32,785 nt of DNA, from positions 1-32,785 of the forward strand of contig MGAI01000017.1 in the NCBI GenBank assembly GCA_001789695.1, read 5' to 3'. A model generated the notes under the pieces. It ran no database searches. It saw nothing but the letters and a program-made list of their open reading frames with translations, and was not told the DNA's origin. Of the stretch, positions 8,531 to 17,608 are shown piece by piece; position 1 is the first letter of the stretch, and each line of letters begins with the position of its first letter. The translations under genes were made by a program, and so were the position numbers. The stretch comes from Candidatus Roizmanbacteria bacterium RIFCSPLOWO2_01_FULL_37_16. GTDB taxonomy: Bacteria > Patescibacteriota > Microgenomatia > UBA1406 > GWC2-37-13.

Positions 8531-9517
8531 ATGATTAACTGGTTCAAATCACTTATTAAAGATATTTTATTCAGATGCTTAATTTTCTTATTTGAGACAA
8601 AAAAGACTCCAGATGTTTCTCATCAGATAGGAATCTGTAGTCTTGTCTGTCATAAACATGTAGATATGTTTATCTACAACTTGATGTCGATTTTTTACTA
8701 TTTGGGAAAAAGTTTACCCGTCTATGTAGTAGACGACGGCTCACTGACCTTAGAAGATAGTAAAAAGCTAAAAAAATATTTTACCGTTATAGTTGAATCT
8801 CATAGATCAAGTCAGGATAAAATGTCTAGGGTTTTAAGAGGATATAAAAACATCCTTAAATTTAGATTTGATGAAGAGGTATGCGCCTTAAGAAAAAAAT
8901 TGGACGCTTTTTTTCTTAATCCTTTCGCGCGCTTTATATATCTTGATGCCGATCTTCTTTTCCATAAATATCCAAAGGAAATTGTAAATTGGCTAGAATC
9001 TAAAGACGAAGAAACTCTCTATACTGCCCATCTACCTTATCCAAAAGACTTTTTTAACTATGAAGCGGCAAGACTGCAGCACGCCTACCGGTTTTTATTA
9101 AGTAAGTATTTTTCCATACCCGTTGATCCTAGTTTTAATACAGGCCTTCTCTGTATTCCGAATAAAAAATGCTTAAATCTTAGATTTCTAGATAGACTGT
9201 TGGATTTTTTCTATAATAGCTACTATATTTACTCATGGGTCTCCGAGGAAACTGCCTTATCGTTTTCTTTTAATCATAACAATCTCAGACAATTATCTAC
9301 CGCAAAATATGTCAATGTTTGGGCTGATGAAGAATATCTAAAAGCTTTTACAAATAAGACTATTACTCTCCATTATAGTGGTAATGCTAAATATGTAAAA
9401 TTCAAAGGTGACGCTATCAAATTAGCAATAAAGAACAATCTATTCCGAGTGAATCCAAGCGAGGGTTATCATACGATAATCTTACATATCCTAAAAATGC
9501 TTTTAAAAACAAGATAA
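8531..9517 (+). CDS. GT-A type glycosyltransferase, family unassigned
   Basis: The 328-residue protein has the marks of a GT-A fold enzyme. An early strand ends in 'VYVVDDGSLT' for nucleotide binding, and a later 'FIYLDADLLFHKYP' carries a DxD metal/sugar-nucleotide motif, as in GT8-like enzymes. Near the C-terminus 'ITLHYSGNAKYVKF' resembles the His-containing closing motif of that group. It would add a sugar to the glycan made by this cluster. No membrane segment is obvious. It ends one base before the convergent GT4 gene on the other strand. I do not recognise a more exact family. Confidence 0.65.
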   Translation: MINWFKSLIKDILFRCLIFLFETKKTPDVSHQIGICSLVCHKHVDMFIYNLMSIFYYLGKSLPVYVVDDGSLTLEDSKKLKKYFTVIVESHRSSQDKMSRVLRGYKNILKFRFDEEVCALRKKLDAFFLNPFARFIYLDADLLFHKYPKEIVNWLESKDEETLYTAHLPYPKDFFNYEAARLQHAYRFLLSKYFSIPVDPSFNTGLLCIPNKKCLNLRFLDRLLDFFYNSYYIYSWVSEETALSFSFNHNNLRQLSTAKYVNVWADEEYLKAFTNKTITLHYSGNAKYVKFKGDAIKLAIKNNLFRVNPSEGYHTIILHILKMLLKTR

Positions 9518-9518
9518 A

Positions 9519-10754
9519 CTAGTTCTTCGATACTTTATTGTAAAACGAAGCAGTCTGAAGAGCTATTTTTCTAATATCGAACCTTTTTTTATATCTGGCA
9601 TTATATTGTTCAAACTCTAGCCTCAATTTATCATTGCCCAATAGCAATTCTATTATTCTTACCAGGTCTCTTGTATTATTAGGAGAGAAAAGGAGACCAT
9701 TCGCCTTATGTCTGATTATTTCTGGAATTCCTCCGGTATTACTTCCAATAACCGCCTTGTTATAAGAGACTGCTTCTAATAGTACCATTGGAAAATTTTC
9801 TGTGCCAACAGAAGGCGCAATAAAAAAAAGACAGTTTTTATAATATTCTCTCAGCTGAGTACTTGTTTTTTTAGGTAACAATAGAATACCTTCCTCTAGA
9901 TGATTTTTATAAATATATGATTTCAAATACTCTTTATAATTTACTAGCTTCTTTTTAACGAACATTTGTGTATCTTCTCCTATTAATATGAGTTTTATAT
10001 TTTTATACCTCTTTATTACCTGTTCGAAAGATTTAATTAGAGTAAAACTGCCTTTTGCTTTTTCTATTCTTCCCACTGACAGAAGATATCTATTTTTACT
10101 TGTGTACTTAAGTTTGAATTTTCTTGTTGTTTCGATCTCAACACCATATGGAATAACTTTAATGTTTTCATTCTTTCTTATTTTTTTGAAGATTGTTATC
10201 AATGGCTTATAGTAGTTAAACATGAACTCTGATGGCGAAGTTAAGGCTGTAGCAAAAATAATAGACAAAAATTCGAGCAAACAAATCAACCACTCATCAA
10301 TGCTTATTGGCAGATCATTATCTTTTAGATAACAATACCAACCTCTATGAAGTTTAACTACCACTTTGGATTTAGTGAACAGGGAGATGAATAAGGCGTT
10401 ATTGCACCATTCCGGTGATTCTATGATATCAAAAGGCCCTTTTTCCTTAACAAAGAAAAAAACATATAGAGCCCAATATATCCTCCCGACAAACTCTGGA
10501 AAAAATTTTTTAAGTCCCCTATCTAATACTTTACAGAGAATTTTGAGAAAAATATTTTTTTTAAACTCAAAATCTGATATTATATAAACTTGATAATTAC
10601 TTTGGCGAAAAAAACTATTTTCATCCCCGCGTGATAGTACATAAACTTCGTTACCCAGCTTTGCTAAATGTTTTGCCAAGATAAGTGTTGAAGTAGAAAC
10701 GCCTCCGCGCCTTTCTCCTTTCAAATCTTCAGGACAAATGAATAGAATTTTCAT
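9519..10754 (-). CDS. GT4-family glycosyltransferase
   Basis: This is a GT-B glycosyltransferase. The N-terminus 'MKILFICPEDLKGERRGGVS' gives the acceptor-side Rossmann strand and Gly-rich loop. The C-terminal half has 'SVGRIEKAKGSFTLIKSF', 'LILIGEDTQ' and an E-x7-E motif in 'ENFPMVLLEA' followed by 'IGSNTGGIPEII'. The start is fixed at 10754 because this ATG overlaps the stop of the upstream gene as ATGA; an upstream extension to 10790 is not needed. It is the last gene of a four-gene minus-strand glycan operon. The donor is unknown. Confidence 0.87.
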   Translation of the reverse strand: MKILFICPEDLKGERRGGVSTSTLILAKHLAKLGNEVYVLSRGDENSFFRQSNYQVYIISDFEFKKNIFLKILCKVLDRGLKKFFPEFVGRIYWALYVFFFVKEKGPFDIIESPEWCNNALFISLFTKSKVVVKLHRGWYCYLKDNDLPISIDEWLICLLEFLSIIFATALTSPSEFMFNYYKPLITIFKKIRKNENIKVIPYGVEIETTRKFKLKYTSKNRYLLSVGRIEKAKGSFTLIKSFEQVIKRYKNIKLILIGEDTQMFVKKKLVNYKEYLKSYIYKNHLEEGILLLPKKTSTQLREYYKNCLFFIAPSVGTENFPMVLLEAVSYNKAVIGSNTGGIPEIIRHKANGLLFSPNNTRDLVRIIELLLGNDKLRLEFEQYNARYKKRFDIRKIALQTASFYNKVSKN

Positions 10755-11743
10755 ATCCTTGGAGTTAACTCTTTCAACTCCTTGAGCCATAAAGTGAGGA
10801 TGTTTAATTCCTCTGGTTTAACGAAGTTCTTCGCAACTAGATGCTCATAAATAAAAACTAACATTTCATCAATTTCGCCTTTAAGTTTAAGCAATTTTAA
10901 ATAATTAATGAGGTTTTCTGATTTTAAATAACAATCGGCCTCTTCATGCAGATCATTTAGCAGGTTATGTTTATTTCTTATCTGATAACAGCAGGGCGAA
11001 AGAAATATCAACTGCCCGTCCAACTCCCATAAAACTCGTTGAGCAATATAACCTCGCCAGATGTCAGTAACCCTACTGGAAACAGAAGAAGGGAGATAAA
11101 GTAAGGGAAAAGCCTTTTTATGCCAGTAGGTGTTTTGCGAGTTAAATGGGCAAAAGGTGTTTTTAGCCAAAGTAAAAGATTTGTTTTTTTCGAATCGTAT
11201 TTTTTTTCCAATAGTTAATCGGTAAATAGCATCAACATCTGGATCAAGATCAGCTAGCGACTGTTGAATATAAGGGAAAATTTTTCTTTTAGTAGCTTGA
11301 TAGGTTATTTTTTTATTGATAAAATTCAAGGGAAAACCCCTTGGCCACACTTTCTTTTTTGTAAACAAAGCATAAATATTTAAAACTTGGGGAGAGCTCA
11401 CTTCATCTAGTGTAGTGACCTTTGTATAAAAATTAGGAAAGAACTTATTTGGAAATCCATCATCATCTGTTTCATAGATAAATTTGCTGGCTTTTTTAAT
11501 TGACTCGAGATAACCCAGATTCTTCCTGGCGTAATGGTTCGCTGGAATTGCTCTTGCCAATTTTGGATACTTTGTATACTGATCTTCTATTGAAAGAAAT
11601 TCTGTATTTATTACACGCCAATCTTTAGGAGTTTTTTTATCTCCCACAATAATCGTAATAAAATTTTTTAGTTTCCCGATTTTTTTTATCGCTTTAGTTG
11701 GCTTGTTTATTGAAGTGATTACAATCGGTGTTTTATAATCCAT
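10751..11743 (-). CDS. STELLO/DUF288-family putative glycosyltransferase
   Basis: The N-terminal part reads 'IVITSINKPTKAIKKI', then 'IIVGDKKTPKDW', 'FLSIEDQ', 'ANHYARKNLGYLESI' and 'FIYETDDDGFP'. This series matches the DUF288 (STELLO) family, whose plant members are Golgi proteins linked to cellulose-synthase assembly and are thought to be GT-A enzymes; the DDD is the likely metal site. The start at 11743 (MDYKTP) overlaps the upstream stop by 11 nt, with AGGA upstream as a possible Shine-Dalgarno. The 3' end is ATGA-coupled to the GT4 gene. No membrane anchor is seen, unlike the plant proteins. Function in bacteria is unknown. Confidence 0.75.
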   Translation of the reverse strand: MDYKTPIVITSINKPTKAIKKIGKLKNFITIIVGDKKTPKDWRVINTEFLSIEDQYTKYPKLARAIPANHYARKNLGYLESIKKASKFIYETDDDGFPNKFFPNFYTKVTTLDEVSSPQVLNIYALFTKKKVWPRGFPLNFINKKITYQATKRKIFPYIQQSLADLDPDVDAIYRLTIGKKIRFEKNKSFTLAKNTFCPFNSQNTYWHKKAFPLLYLPSSVSSRVTDIWRGYIAQRVLWELDGQLIFLSPCCYQIRNKHNLLNDLHEEADCYLKSENLINYLKLLKLKGEIDEMLVFIYEHLVAKNFVKPEELNILTLWLKELKELTPRI

Positions 11744-13442
11744 ACTGGTATGAATCCTGTTTATAAGCAAACATATTCTCATCCGTCTTTATTAATTGAA
11801 AACCGTGCTTCTCAAGCAACTTTTCACATTGTTTATTATCAGAAAGACTCAAATGTTTATGTTCATATAGGATCATTTTCGGCTCTAGGGTATCAAATGG
11901 AATAAGCTTTATAAGTTCGTAATCGTACCCCTCGGTATCTATGCACAAAAAATCAATTTTGTAAACACTATGCTTATTCAGTAATTTGCTAAAAGACAAA
12001 CATTTCACCCTCTCTTTGATTAAATACTTGTCGAAATTCGGTATTTCATTTCTGTGTTTTTGGATGACTTCCTTTTTAAACGTCCCAAGTTGATCATACC
12101 AAAAGGGGTTGCCGGGTTCGGAATTTTTTTCAATCCAGTAGAATGTCCTATAGCCATCTTTATTATCGATAGCGACATTTTCGAAAGCCAAGCCGCTGAA
12201 ACTTTTGTATGTTTTTTTCAATCTTTTAAAAATGTATCGAACAGGTTCTATTAGAATTCCATTCCAATGGTATTTGTACTGTTTTACATATCTGTAGATT
12301 ATATCTCCTCGGCCATCATTCGAGCCGATCTGAATAAAGAAAAAACTATTTGTACCTGAATTATACTGTTTTATGATATTATCTATTTTTTCTATCGGCG
12401 TCTCTTCTTTCATCTTATTTTTTAGTCCCAACCAGTGACGCAGAGAACTGGTTTTTTTTTGAAAAACACCAATAATGTTATAGATATTCCGCTTAAGGAC
12501 TCCAAAGAGCAGTAGATATCTTTTTTTTAACTCATAGAAAATTAATAAAGGATTAAGCATAAACGTAGCGATTTCTATGCCCATTTTTTTGCAGACGAAT
12601 TCTCCCAAGTAGGGCAATTTCGAACGTCCACAGACTGCGTAGGGTTCTTTATCCTTAATATTCTTTTGAATAAACAACCTGCGTTTGAAAATCTGATTAT
12701 CAAAATCAAAGAAATTAGACAGCTTCTCCTTAGGATATGCATATCGTATATTTTTCTTTTTTACCCTACCGTTCGACGATTGTCTGAAAGGATAATGGGA
12801 TTGAAAATTGCTTGCTAATCTTTCGCTCAGAATTGAGGCTTTAAATTTGTTATCAACCTTTTTCCAATCATAGTGTCTAGGATAGGGGCGATGAGTTTTA
12901 TTGACTGCTTCAACTGCGTCAAACTGAAAAACATGATGGCGATAGAGTAGGGAGGCAAGGTGGAGAAAATATATTCCTGAATTCCACCAAGACTCCATGT
13001 CATCACCATCATAAAAAGGTAGTAAAACGTTTAAAGCTTCTTTATGAATTGCATTAATAGGTGCGTCAAAGTAGTATACCGCCTTTACTTCTTTGTAGGG
13101 TGTCTTATCCCAGGAAAATCTGGGAACTCCTACGGCTGGAAGAAATTTTAACAAATAGCTTTCAAGCACTCGCCAAGGGTTTTTATTAGTTTTTTTATGT
13201 GGGTGAGCTACTCTCAAATCAACATCTCCATCAAGAAAGATGTAATATAAATAGTTTGTCAGAAAAACTTCTTGATACAGTCTGTTTCTTCCTTCAGTCC
13301 AGGTACTCAAAGGAAAAAACATTGCTTCCTTAGTCGGTTTTTTCCATGTCAAAAGAATAATATCGCTATTTAAACCGTATATAACTTCTAGACGGCTATT
13401 TAATTTTCCCTCGCTTTGAACTAGATAAACAAACTTCTTCAT
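11733..13442 (-). CDS. Fusion of a GT-A-like domain with an FkbM-family methyltransferase
   Basis: Residues about 1-265 look like a nucleotide-sugar transferase: 'YYIFLDGDVDLRV' gives a DxD-type acidic motif, and 'FYDGDDMESWWNSGIYF' is a second acidic cluster. A basic, partly hydrophobic linker follows (about 280-345). Residues about 350-560 are an FkbM methyltransferase (Methyltransf_21): the SAM motif is 'FIQIGSNDGRGD', then 'GILIEPVRYIFKRLKK', 'FENVAIDN' and 'IDFLCIDTEGYDYELIK'. FkbM enzymes often O-methylate sugars, so one protein could add and cap a residue. ATG 13442 is preferred over the GTG at 13448. It overlaps the STELLO-like gene downstream. Confidence 0.75.
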   Translation of the reverse strand: MKKFVYLVQSEGKLNSRLEVIYGLNSDIILLTWKKPTKEAMFFPLSTWTEGRNRLYQEVFLTNYLYYIFLDGDVDLRVAHPHKKTNKNPWRVLESYLLKFLPAVGVPRFSWDKTPYKEVKAVYYFDAPINAIHKEALNVLLPFYDGDDMESWWNSGIYFLHLASLLYRHHVFQFDAVEAVNKTHRPYPRHYDWKKVDNKFKASILSERLASNFQSHYPFRQSSNGRVKKKNIRYAYPKEKLSNFFDFDNQIFKRRLFIQKNIKDKEPYAVCGRSKLPYLGEFVCKKMGIEIATFMLNPLLIFYELKKRYLLLFGVLKRNIYNIIGVFQKKTSSLRHWLGLKNKMKEETPIEKIDNIIKQYNSGTNSFFFIQIGSNDGRGDIIYRYVKQYKYHWNGILIEPVRYIFKRLKKTYKSFSGLAFENVAIDNKDGYRTFYWIEKNSEPGNPFWYDQLGTFKKEVIQKHRNEIPNFDKYLIKERVKCLSFSKLLNKHSVYKIDFLCIDTEGYDYELIKLIPFDTLEPKMILYEHKHLSLSDNKQCEKLLEKHGFQLIKTDENMFAYKQDSYQYGL

Positions 13443-13513
13443 GGTCACATTTAAGAGATAATACTAGAACATGTAAATTAATAAAATATTTTGCTTCAGG
13501 AAATCTTGTTTTT

Positions 13514-13657
13514 CTACGGTTTTTGTACAGTAGTAATTTTGGGATTTTCTTTTAGTTTTTTTGTAATTATAGCAGTATGATCTTTATGAAGCGGTGACCA
13601 GCGCCCAATGAAAATCACACGAGGAAGATGAAGTTTTGAGTTTGTGTAATAAATCAT
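13514..13657 (-). pseudogene. N-terminal remnant of a cytidylyltransferase-like nucleotidyltransferase
   Basis: A 47-codon frame (ATG at 13657, stop at 13516-13514) encodes 'PRVIFIGRWSPLHKDHTAII'. This is the first strand and the (H/T)xGH loop of the nucleotidyltransferase superfamily (cytidylyl/adenylyltransferases), which normally needs a further 80-130 residues. The Gly of HxGH is replaced by Asp (HKDH), and the frame stops right after the first helix. Both facts suggest a dead gene fragment left in the spacer between the RGP gene and the GT/FkbM gene. No continuation is visible in the other frames down to 13443. Confidence 0.6.
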
Positions 13658-13680
13658 GTCTGAAGAGATATCGAATTATC

Positions 13681-14664
13681 TCAAAATAATCGATACCAAG
13701 TATTCATAGCGTCTATTAATTTGTTGAAATAAGTTTCGTTGGGAAAATTAACTTTCTCAGCTAGTTCATGATAGCAATCTAAAACAGTTTTTGATTTCAA
13801 TTCTAATTTTTGTACCTCTTTATAGAGAATTTCGTTAGTCTTTATTCCGCTGGCTTCTTTCTGTAAATTTTTAAAAACGTCTGAAGCCTTTCTATGCTCT
13901 ACAAAAGGCGCACCATTCACCACAGCATAGCCAAGGTGATCAAGAATTTTTTTACTAAAAATTCCTGCCCAAATGTCATCAAAACGATCATAGCCCCAAT
14001 TATTTCCTTTATTGTCATAACCCATGGGTGGAAAATACATAATTGGTGTTATTTTGCTTTTAAAAGCCAAGTTCATCGAACACATTGGATAAAAATAATT
14101 TTCTGGTATAAATTCAACAAACGGAAAGCTCGTTGGGATATTTAGATCCATATTCAAAAGCTGAGTAGGGGCATCAAAATCAACAACTCCTTTCCATAAA
14201 CCGTGGCTTATGACTACTTCCTTTTTATTTCGTATTCCGTAAGGAACTCCTCTGGTATAAAAATAGCTCCTGTGTGGATAAGTTGGAAACCAATCAACAG
14301 GAGCCCAGTAAGAAAGATTTTCTAAATGTTGATTTACAAAGTCTTGATTTTTGACTGGATAACAATCGTCATCAAGTGTGATTATAATATCTACTCCTTT
14401 TTGAAAGGCTTTTAAAAATCCATATGATCTTATCCCTGCATTTTTTCTTGGGATTATCCAGCTATTTTTTCCTAATTCTTTATCTATATCCTGCCAAGAA
14501 TAATGATATACCTGCTTAAAAAATTTATTAGGAGTTTTTACTTCCTTTTTCTGATGGTCTTCGACTATAACCCCGAGACAATCTCTGAATTCATCTTGCC
14601 AAGATTCTAAAAAATCCAAATTTCTGATTGTAGGAATAACAACTGCAACTGTTTGCTTTTTCAT
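13681..14664 (-). CDS. Reversibly glycosylated polypeptide / UDP-arabinopyranose mutase family protein
   Basis: The protein aligns by eye with the plant RGP family along its length: 'VVIPTIRNLDFLESW' at the N-terminus, 'IITLDDDCYP' (DDD 98-100), 'SHGLWKGVVDFDAPTQLL', 'FYPMCSMNLAF', 'RFDDIWAG', 'HLGYAVVNGAPFVEH'. Plant members interconvert UDP-arabinopyranose and UDP-arabinofuranose and are glycosylated on an Arg that precedes the SHGLW block; Arg145 here sits in that place. The inferred role is supply of a furanose sugar nucleotide to the glycan cluster. A TACAAT 9 nt before the ATG (14674-14679) may be its own promoter. 327 residues is close to the plant length (about 350). Confidence 0.88.
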   Translation of the reverse strand: MKKQTVAVVIPTIRNLDFLESWQDEFRDCLGVIVEDHQKKEVKTPNKFFKQVYHYSWQDIDKELGKNSWIIPRKNAGIRSYGFLKAFQKGVDIIITLDDDCYPVKNQDFVNQHLENLSYWAPVDWFPTYPHRSYFYTRGVPYGIRNKKEVVISHGLWKGVVDFDAPTQLLNMDLNIPTSFPFVEFIPENYFYPMCSMNLAFKSKITPIMYFPPMGYDNKGNNWGYDRFDDIWAGIFSKKILDHLGYAVVNGAPFVEHRKASDVFKNLQKEASGIKTNEILYKEVQKLELKSKTVLDCYHELAEKVNFPNETYFNKLIDAMNTWYRLF

Positions 14665-14703
14665 AATCGTAACATTGTAATTGACGAGGTTATTAAAAAC
14701 AAT

Positions 14704-17058
14704 CTATAATCTAGCCCTTTGAGCGACCTCTGCCTCCACCAGTTCTTTAGGGCGACCATATTTTAAGCGTGAAAGCTGGATGACTGCCTGAGAGATTTTC
14801 TCATTTGCTAAGGTCCGAAGTTTTTTCATATCCTTGGTCATGTCGACTGAAAAAGGCGGAACTGGCTCGTTGTCAACGATCGTCTTCATATAGGCATGAA
14901 ATCTCTCTACATTAATTAGGTCTGATTCTGAAAAAATTGGCTGATACTCCCTCTGAAGATAAGATGCGTCAGTAACTCCTACCCTAAAACTAATGAGCGT
15001 ACCTACATTGCCAAATACGGCATTTTTGACTTCCTCGTCCATCTGGCCTATAAATTGATTTGCCACAGTCAAATTCAGGTGATATTTTCTAGCCTCTGAC
15101 AGAATCGTCGCAAAATCTGGGGTGGCAAAATTTTGAAACTCGTCCACATATAAAAAGAAATCCCGCCTCTGTGGCTCTGGAGTCTCTTGTCGACTCATTG
15201 CAGCAACTAATATTTTTGGAATTAAAACCAACCCCAAAAAACTGGAGTTTTCCTCCCCAAGCTTTCCTTTTGACAAATTGATTAGAAGAATTTTCCCCTC
15301 ATCCATACACTTTCGAAAATCAAAAGCACTCTTTGACTGTCCGATGATATTTCGCATGGTTTTATTTGTGACGAAGCGGCCAAATTTGGAGACGATGTAA
15401 TCGAGAACTTCTGATTTGTGAAAATCTGACGTTTGAGCTATCTGGTCAGTCCAGTAGCGACGTACAATAGGATCTTGCACTTTGGGAAGTAACTCTTGGA
15501 CATATTTTGGATCCGTCAAAACCCGCACCACCTCAACAAACGTCGATCCCGGCTCAGACATCACAGTAAGCATGGCGTTTCGCACTGCGTGTTCAAATCT
15601 GGGACCTATGATTCCAGTTCTTTGGGGGTCGTATAGTTTATACATAAGATTGATAATTGCCGTGGTCATAAAGTGTTTTTGTTCCTCGCTATAAGCTTCA
15701 AGAAGATTTAAGCCCATCGGCCGCTCAGTATCTGAGGGATCAAAATAAATAACATCCTCTGCCCGCTCTGGAGGAGTATATTTGATGATGTCGTCTATCA
15801 AATCACCGTGAGGATCGATGACGCAAACTCCATGTCCGGCTCTCACATCTTGAATAGCCATATCTTGAAGAAGAACCGACTTGCCAACGCCGGTCTTGCC
15901 TATGATATAGACATGGCGGCGCCGATCTTCAAAACCGATATTCACCGATCTTTTTGTACCTCGATAATATCCGTAACCTACGAAAGTTCCACCCGTCTGA
16001 AGCACATCTGCTGGAACAGGTCCTGTCTTTGCTTTAAGCCAGTTGATGTGTGGAGTCTCAACAGTTTTATTGGGGAAGTGAAACACCGTAGCCAGCTCGT
16101 CAGAGGATAAAATCGAGATTGATCTAAATAATGGCAATTCAAATACTGGAAAAAATTTGTAAATAAAGTTGATCATATATCCGCCTTTAAAAAGAACGCG
16201 CGTTCCTTTGAGACTATTTAAGTCCGAGTTAAATTGGGAAAATGCCGTCTTGATATTGCGAATGTGTATATCTGCGGCTTCTTTTGTTTTTGCTGATACG
16301 ACAAAACGGATGGCTGTCTGAAAACCTTGTTTTGAACTTTTCTCGTCGATCTTATCTAAAACCTTAGGATCAGTCTTAAAAGTTGCTTTCTCAGGATTAG
16401 CCTCAGTCTTTTTTGTCGAAGCAACATATGATTTACCCAACTTTTTCCATTTCGAGTCGGCTGGCCGGATCAATATCTGCACCATCGCTCCCTCATCGTC
16501 TCCCATTTTTGAAAGAGCAGAGGTTATTGTCGCCAGCGAGTCGGATGGTAAATCTTTAAATAGTTTTAAAGGCATATAGGAGTAATCCTTTGTAACCAGG
16601 GCGCCGAAAGACACTTTCCCCTCCTCGGAGAATATATTTGGCTCGTCAACTTTTCTGATGTCTGCTGAAGGATAATAACTATAGATGGTCTTTTCTACCA
16701 AATCGACGATGCGTGCAGGAGCTGAAACATAAAACCGGATGTCAGCCTTTTTACCTACAATCTCAAAGGCCAAAACATCGTCAAGATCAAAAGCAGAAAG
16801 CCAACCGGACTTTTTTAGAGAAGCAAAAGAGGTAAACATCTGTTCAGCTACGTCGATTTTTATTTCATTATCCTTAGGCGTCTTAACTTCCAACGTCACC
16901 ATCTCCAATGAAATTTGTTCTCTTTTTTTTAGACGAAGAAAAATAATAACCAGGTAAAGAACAAGAAAGGTCAAGCCGGCTGCGCTAAGGGCTGCTATAA
17001 GAGCTAAAATAAAAGCAATTGCTCTTTCAATTATGGTTTGTGGTTCAAATAGGTCCAT
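14704..17058 (-). CDS. VirD4/TraG-like type IV secretion coupling ATPase
   Basis: The protein has 784 residues. One or two N-terminal TM segments (about residues 10-45) are followed by a long alpha/beta region and then a FtsK/HerA-type motor. Walker A is GKTGVGKS (387-394), 'VCVIDPHGD' follows, Walker B is 'FFLYVDEFQNF' (VDEF at 638-641), and 'TVANQFIGQM' resembles sensor motifs of conjugative coupling proteins. Family members pump DNA or protein into a type IV secretion channel. The start at 17058 is preferred over 17097 because a TATAAT lies 6 nt upstream of this ATG and the longer form would run back through that promoter. VirB4 and PrgI partners are encoded at 19375-22755. No relaxase is seen in the window. 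Confidence 0.88.
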   Translation of the reverse strand: MDLFEPQTIIERAIAFILALIAALSAAGLTFLVLYLVIIFLRLKKREQISLEMVTLEVKTPKDNEIKIDVAEQMFTSFASLKKSGWLSAFDLDDVLAFEIVGKKADIRFYVSAPARIVDLVEKTIYSYYPSADIRKVDEPNIFSEEGKVSFGALVTKDYSYMPLKLFKDLPSDSLATITSALSKMGDDEGAMVQILIRPADSKWKKLGKSYVASTKKTEANPEKATFKTDPKVLDKIDEKSSKQGFQTAIRFVVSAKTKEAADIHIRNIKTAFSQFNSDLNSLKGTRVLFKGGYMINFIYKFFPVFELPLFRSISILSSDELATVFHFPNKTVETPHINWLKAKTGPVPADVLQTGGTFVGYGYYRGTKRSVNIGFEDRRRHVYIIGKTGVGKSVLLQDMAIQDVRAGHGVCVIDPHGDLIDDIIKYTPPERAEDVIYFDPSDTERPMGLNLLEAYSEEQKHFMTTAIINLMYKLYDPQRTGIIGPRFEHAVRNAMLTVMSEPGSTFVEVVRVLTDPKYVQELLPKVQDPIVRRYWTDQIAQTSDFHKSEVLDYIVSKFGRFVTNKTMRNIIGQSKSAFDFRKCMDEGKILLINLSKGKLGEENSSFLGLVLIPKILVAAMSRQETPEPQRRDFFLYVDEFQNFATPDFATILSEARKYHLNLTVANQFIGQMDEEVKNAVFGNVGTLISFRVGVTDASYLQREYQPIFSESDLINVERFHAYMKTIVDNEPVPPFSVDMTKDMKKLRTLANEKISQAVIQLSRLKYGRPKELVEAEVAQRARL

Positions 17059-17064
17059 AGAAAA

Positions 17065-17074
17065 ATTATATAAT
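17065..17074. promoter_or_regulatory. Divergent overlapping -10 boxes between virD4-like gene and the TPR-like gene
   Basis: The palindrome ATTATATAAT (17065-17074) contains TATAAT on both strands. On the minus strand it ends 6 nt before the virD4-like ATG (17058), which predicts a leaderless mRNA. On the plus strand it lies 21 nt before ATG 17096. No convincing -35 was found for either direction. Confidence 0.5.
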
Positions 17075-17095
17075 AATAACCACACAACATAAAAC

Positions 17096-17512
17096 ATGAA
17101 ACATTTGACCTATTCTCTTTTAAAAATCTTGGCAATAATTTTCTTTTTTTCTTTTCTGGTTCTTAATTTAACTTTAAGCCAGTATATCTCACCGCTTTAC
17201 TTTCAATTAATGAAAGAAGATAAAAACGCAGCTATTAGATTTTTAAGCAAAATAAAAAATTTACCCTACTTTCTCCCTCTGCTTGAGGTGAATAAAAATA
17301 TCTATGACAATTCGTTAGAACAAGAGGTTTTTGCTGAAGATATAAAAAGAAAAAAAATAATCAGCCAATTTGAATCATTACTGCAAAAAAACCCGAAATC
17401 AAGAGATATATTATACAATCTTTACTTACTTCATAATGAAGATGGAAATAAAATTATGGCGCAAGAATATCTAAGAAGAGCAAAAGAGATTGATCCTTCT
17501 ATTGATAAATAA
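17096..17512 (+). CDS. Small membrane-anchored protein with TPR-like C-terminus
   Basis: A 138-residue protein with one N-terminal hydrophobic segment (about 5-30). A helical, Lys-rich region of about 80 residues follows, and it ends with a TPR-like repeat ('DILYNLYLLHNEDGNKIMAQEYLRRAKEIDPS'-type pattern, residues about 102-136). TPR units usually mediate protein contacts, so it may act as a small membrane scaffold. It is divergent from the virD4-like gene with 37 nt between starts. I do not recognise a named family. Confidence 0.65.
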   Translation: MKHLTYSLLKILAIIFFFSFLVLNLTLSQYISPLYFQLMKEDKNAAIRFLSKIKNLPYFLPLLEVNKNIYDNSLEQEVFAEDIKRKKIISQFESLLQKNPKSRDILYNLYLLHNEDGNKIMAQEYLRRAKEIDPSIDK

Positions 17513-17608
17513 ATTTTCAATTTGAAATTTAAAATTTGAAATATTTAAAAATTAATAGAATAAAAATTCAATGAAAATTAAAAATTAAAAATTTCAAATT
17601 TCTTAAAT
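17513..17608. repeat. AT-rich spacer with inverted repeats
   Basis: This 96-nt spacer is almost pure A/T and made of variants of AAATTTGAAAT. The copy at 17532-17542 is the exact reverse complement of ATTTCAAATTT at 17591-17601, so a large hairpin is possible. No gene or clear promoter is seen. Confidence 0.5.

Noticed and set aside
17059-17097. Longer VirD4-like start at 17097
   Set aside because: It would run through the TATAAT that stands 6 nt before the ATG at 17058 and overlap the divergent gene start.
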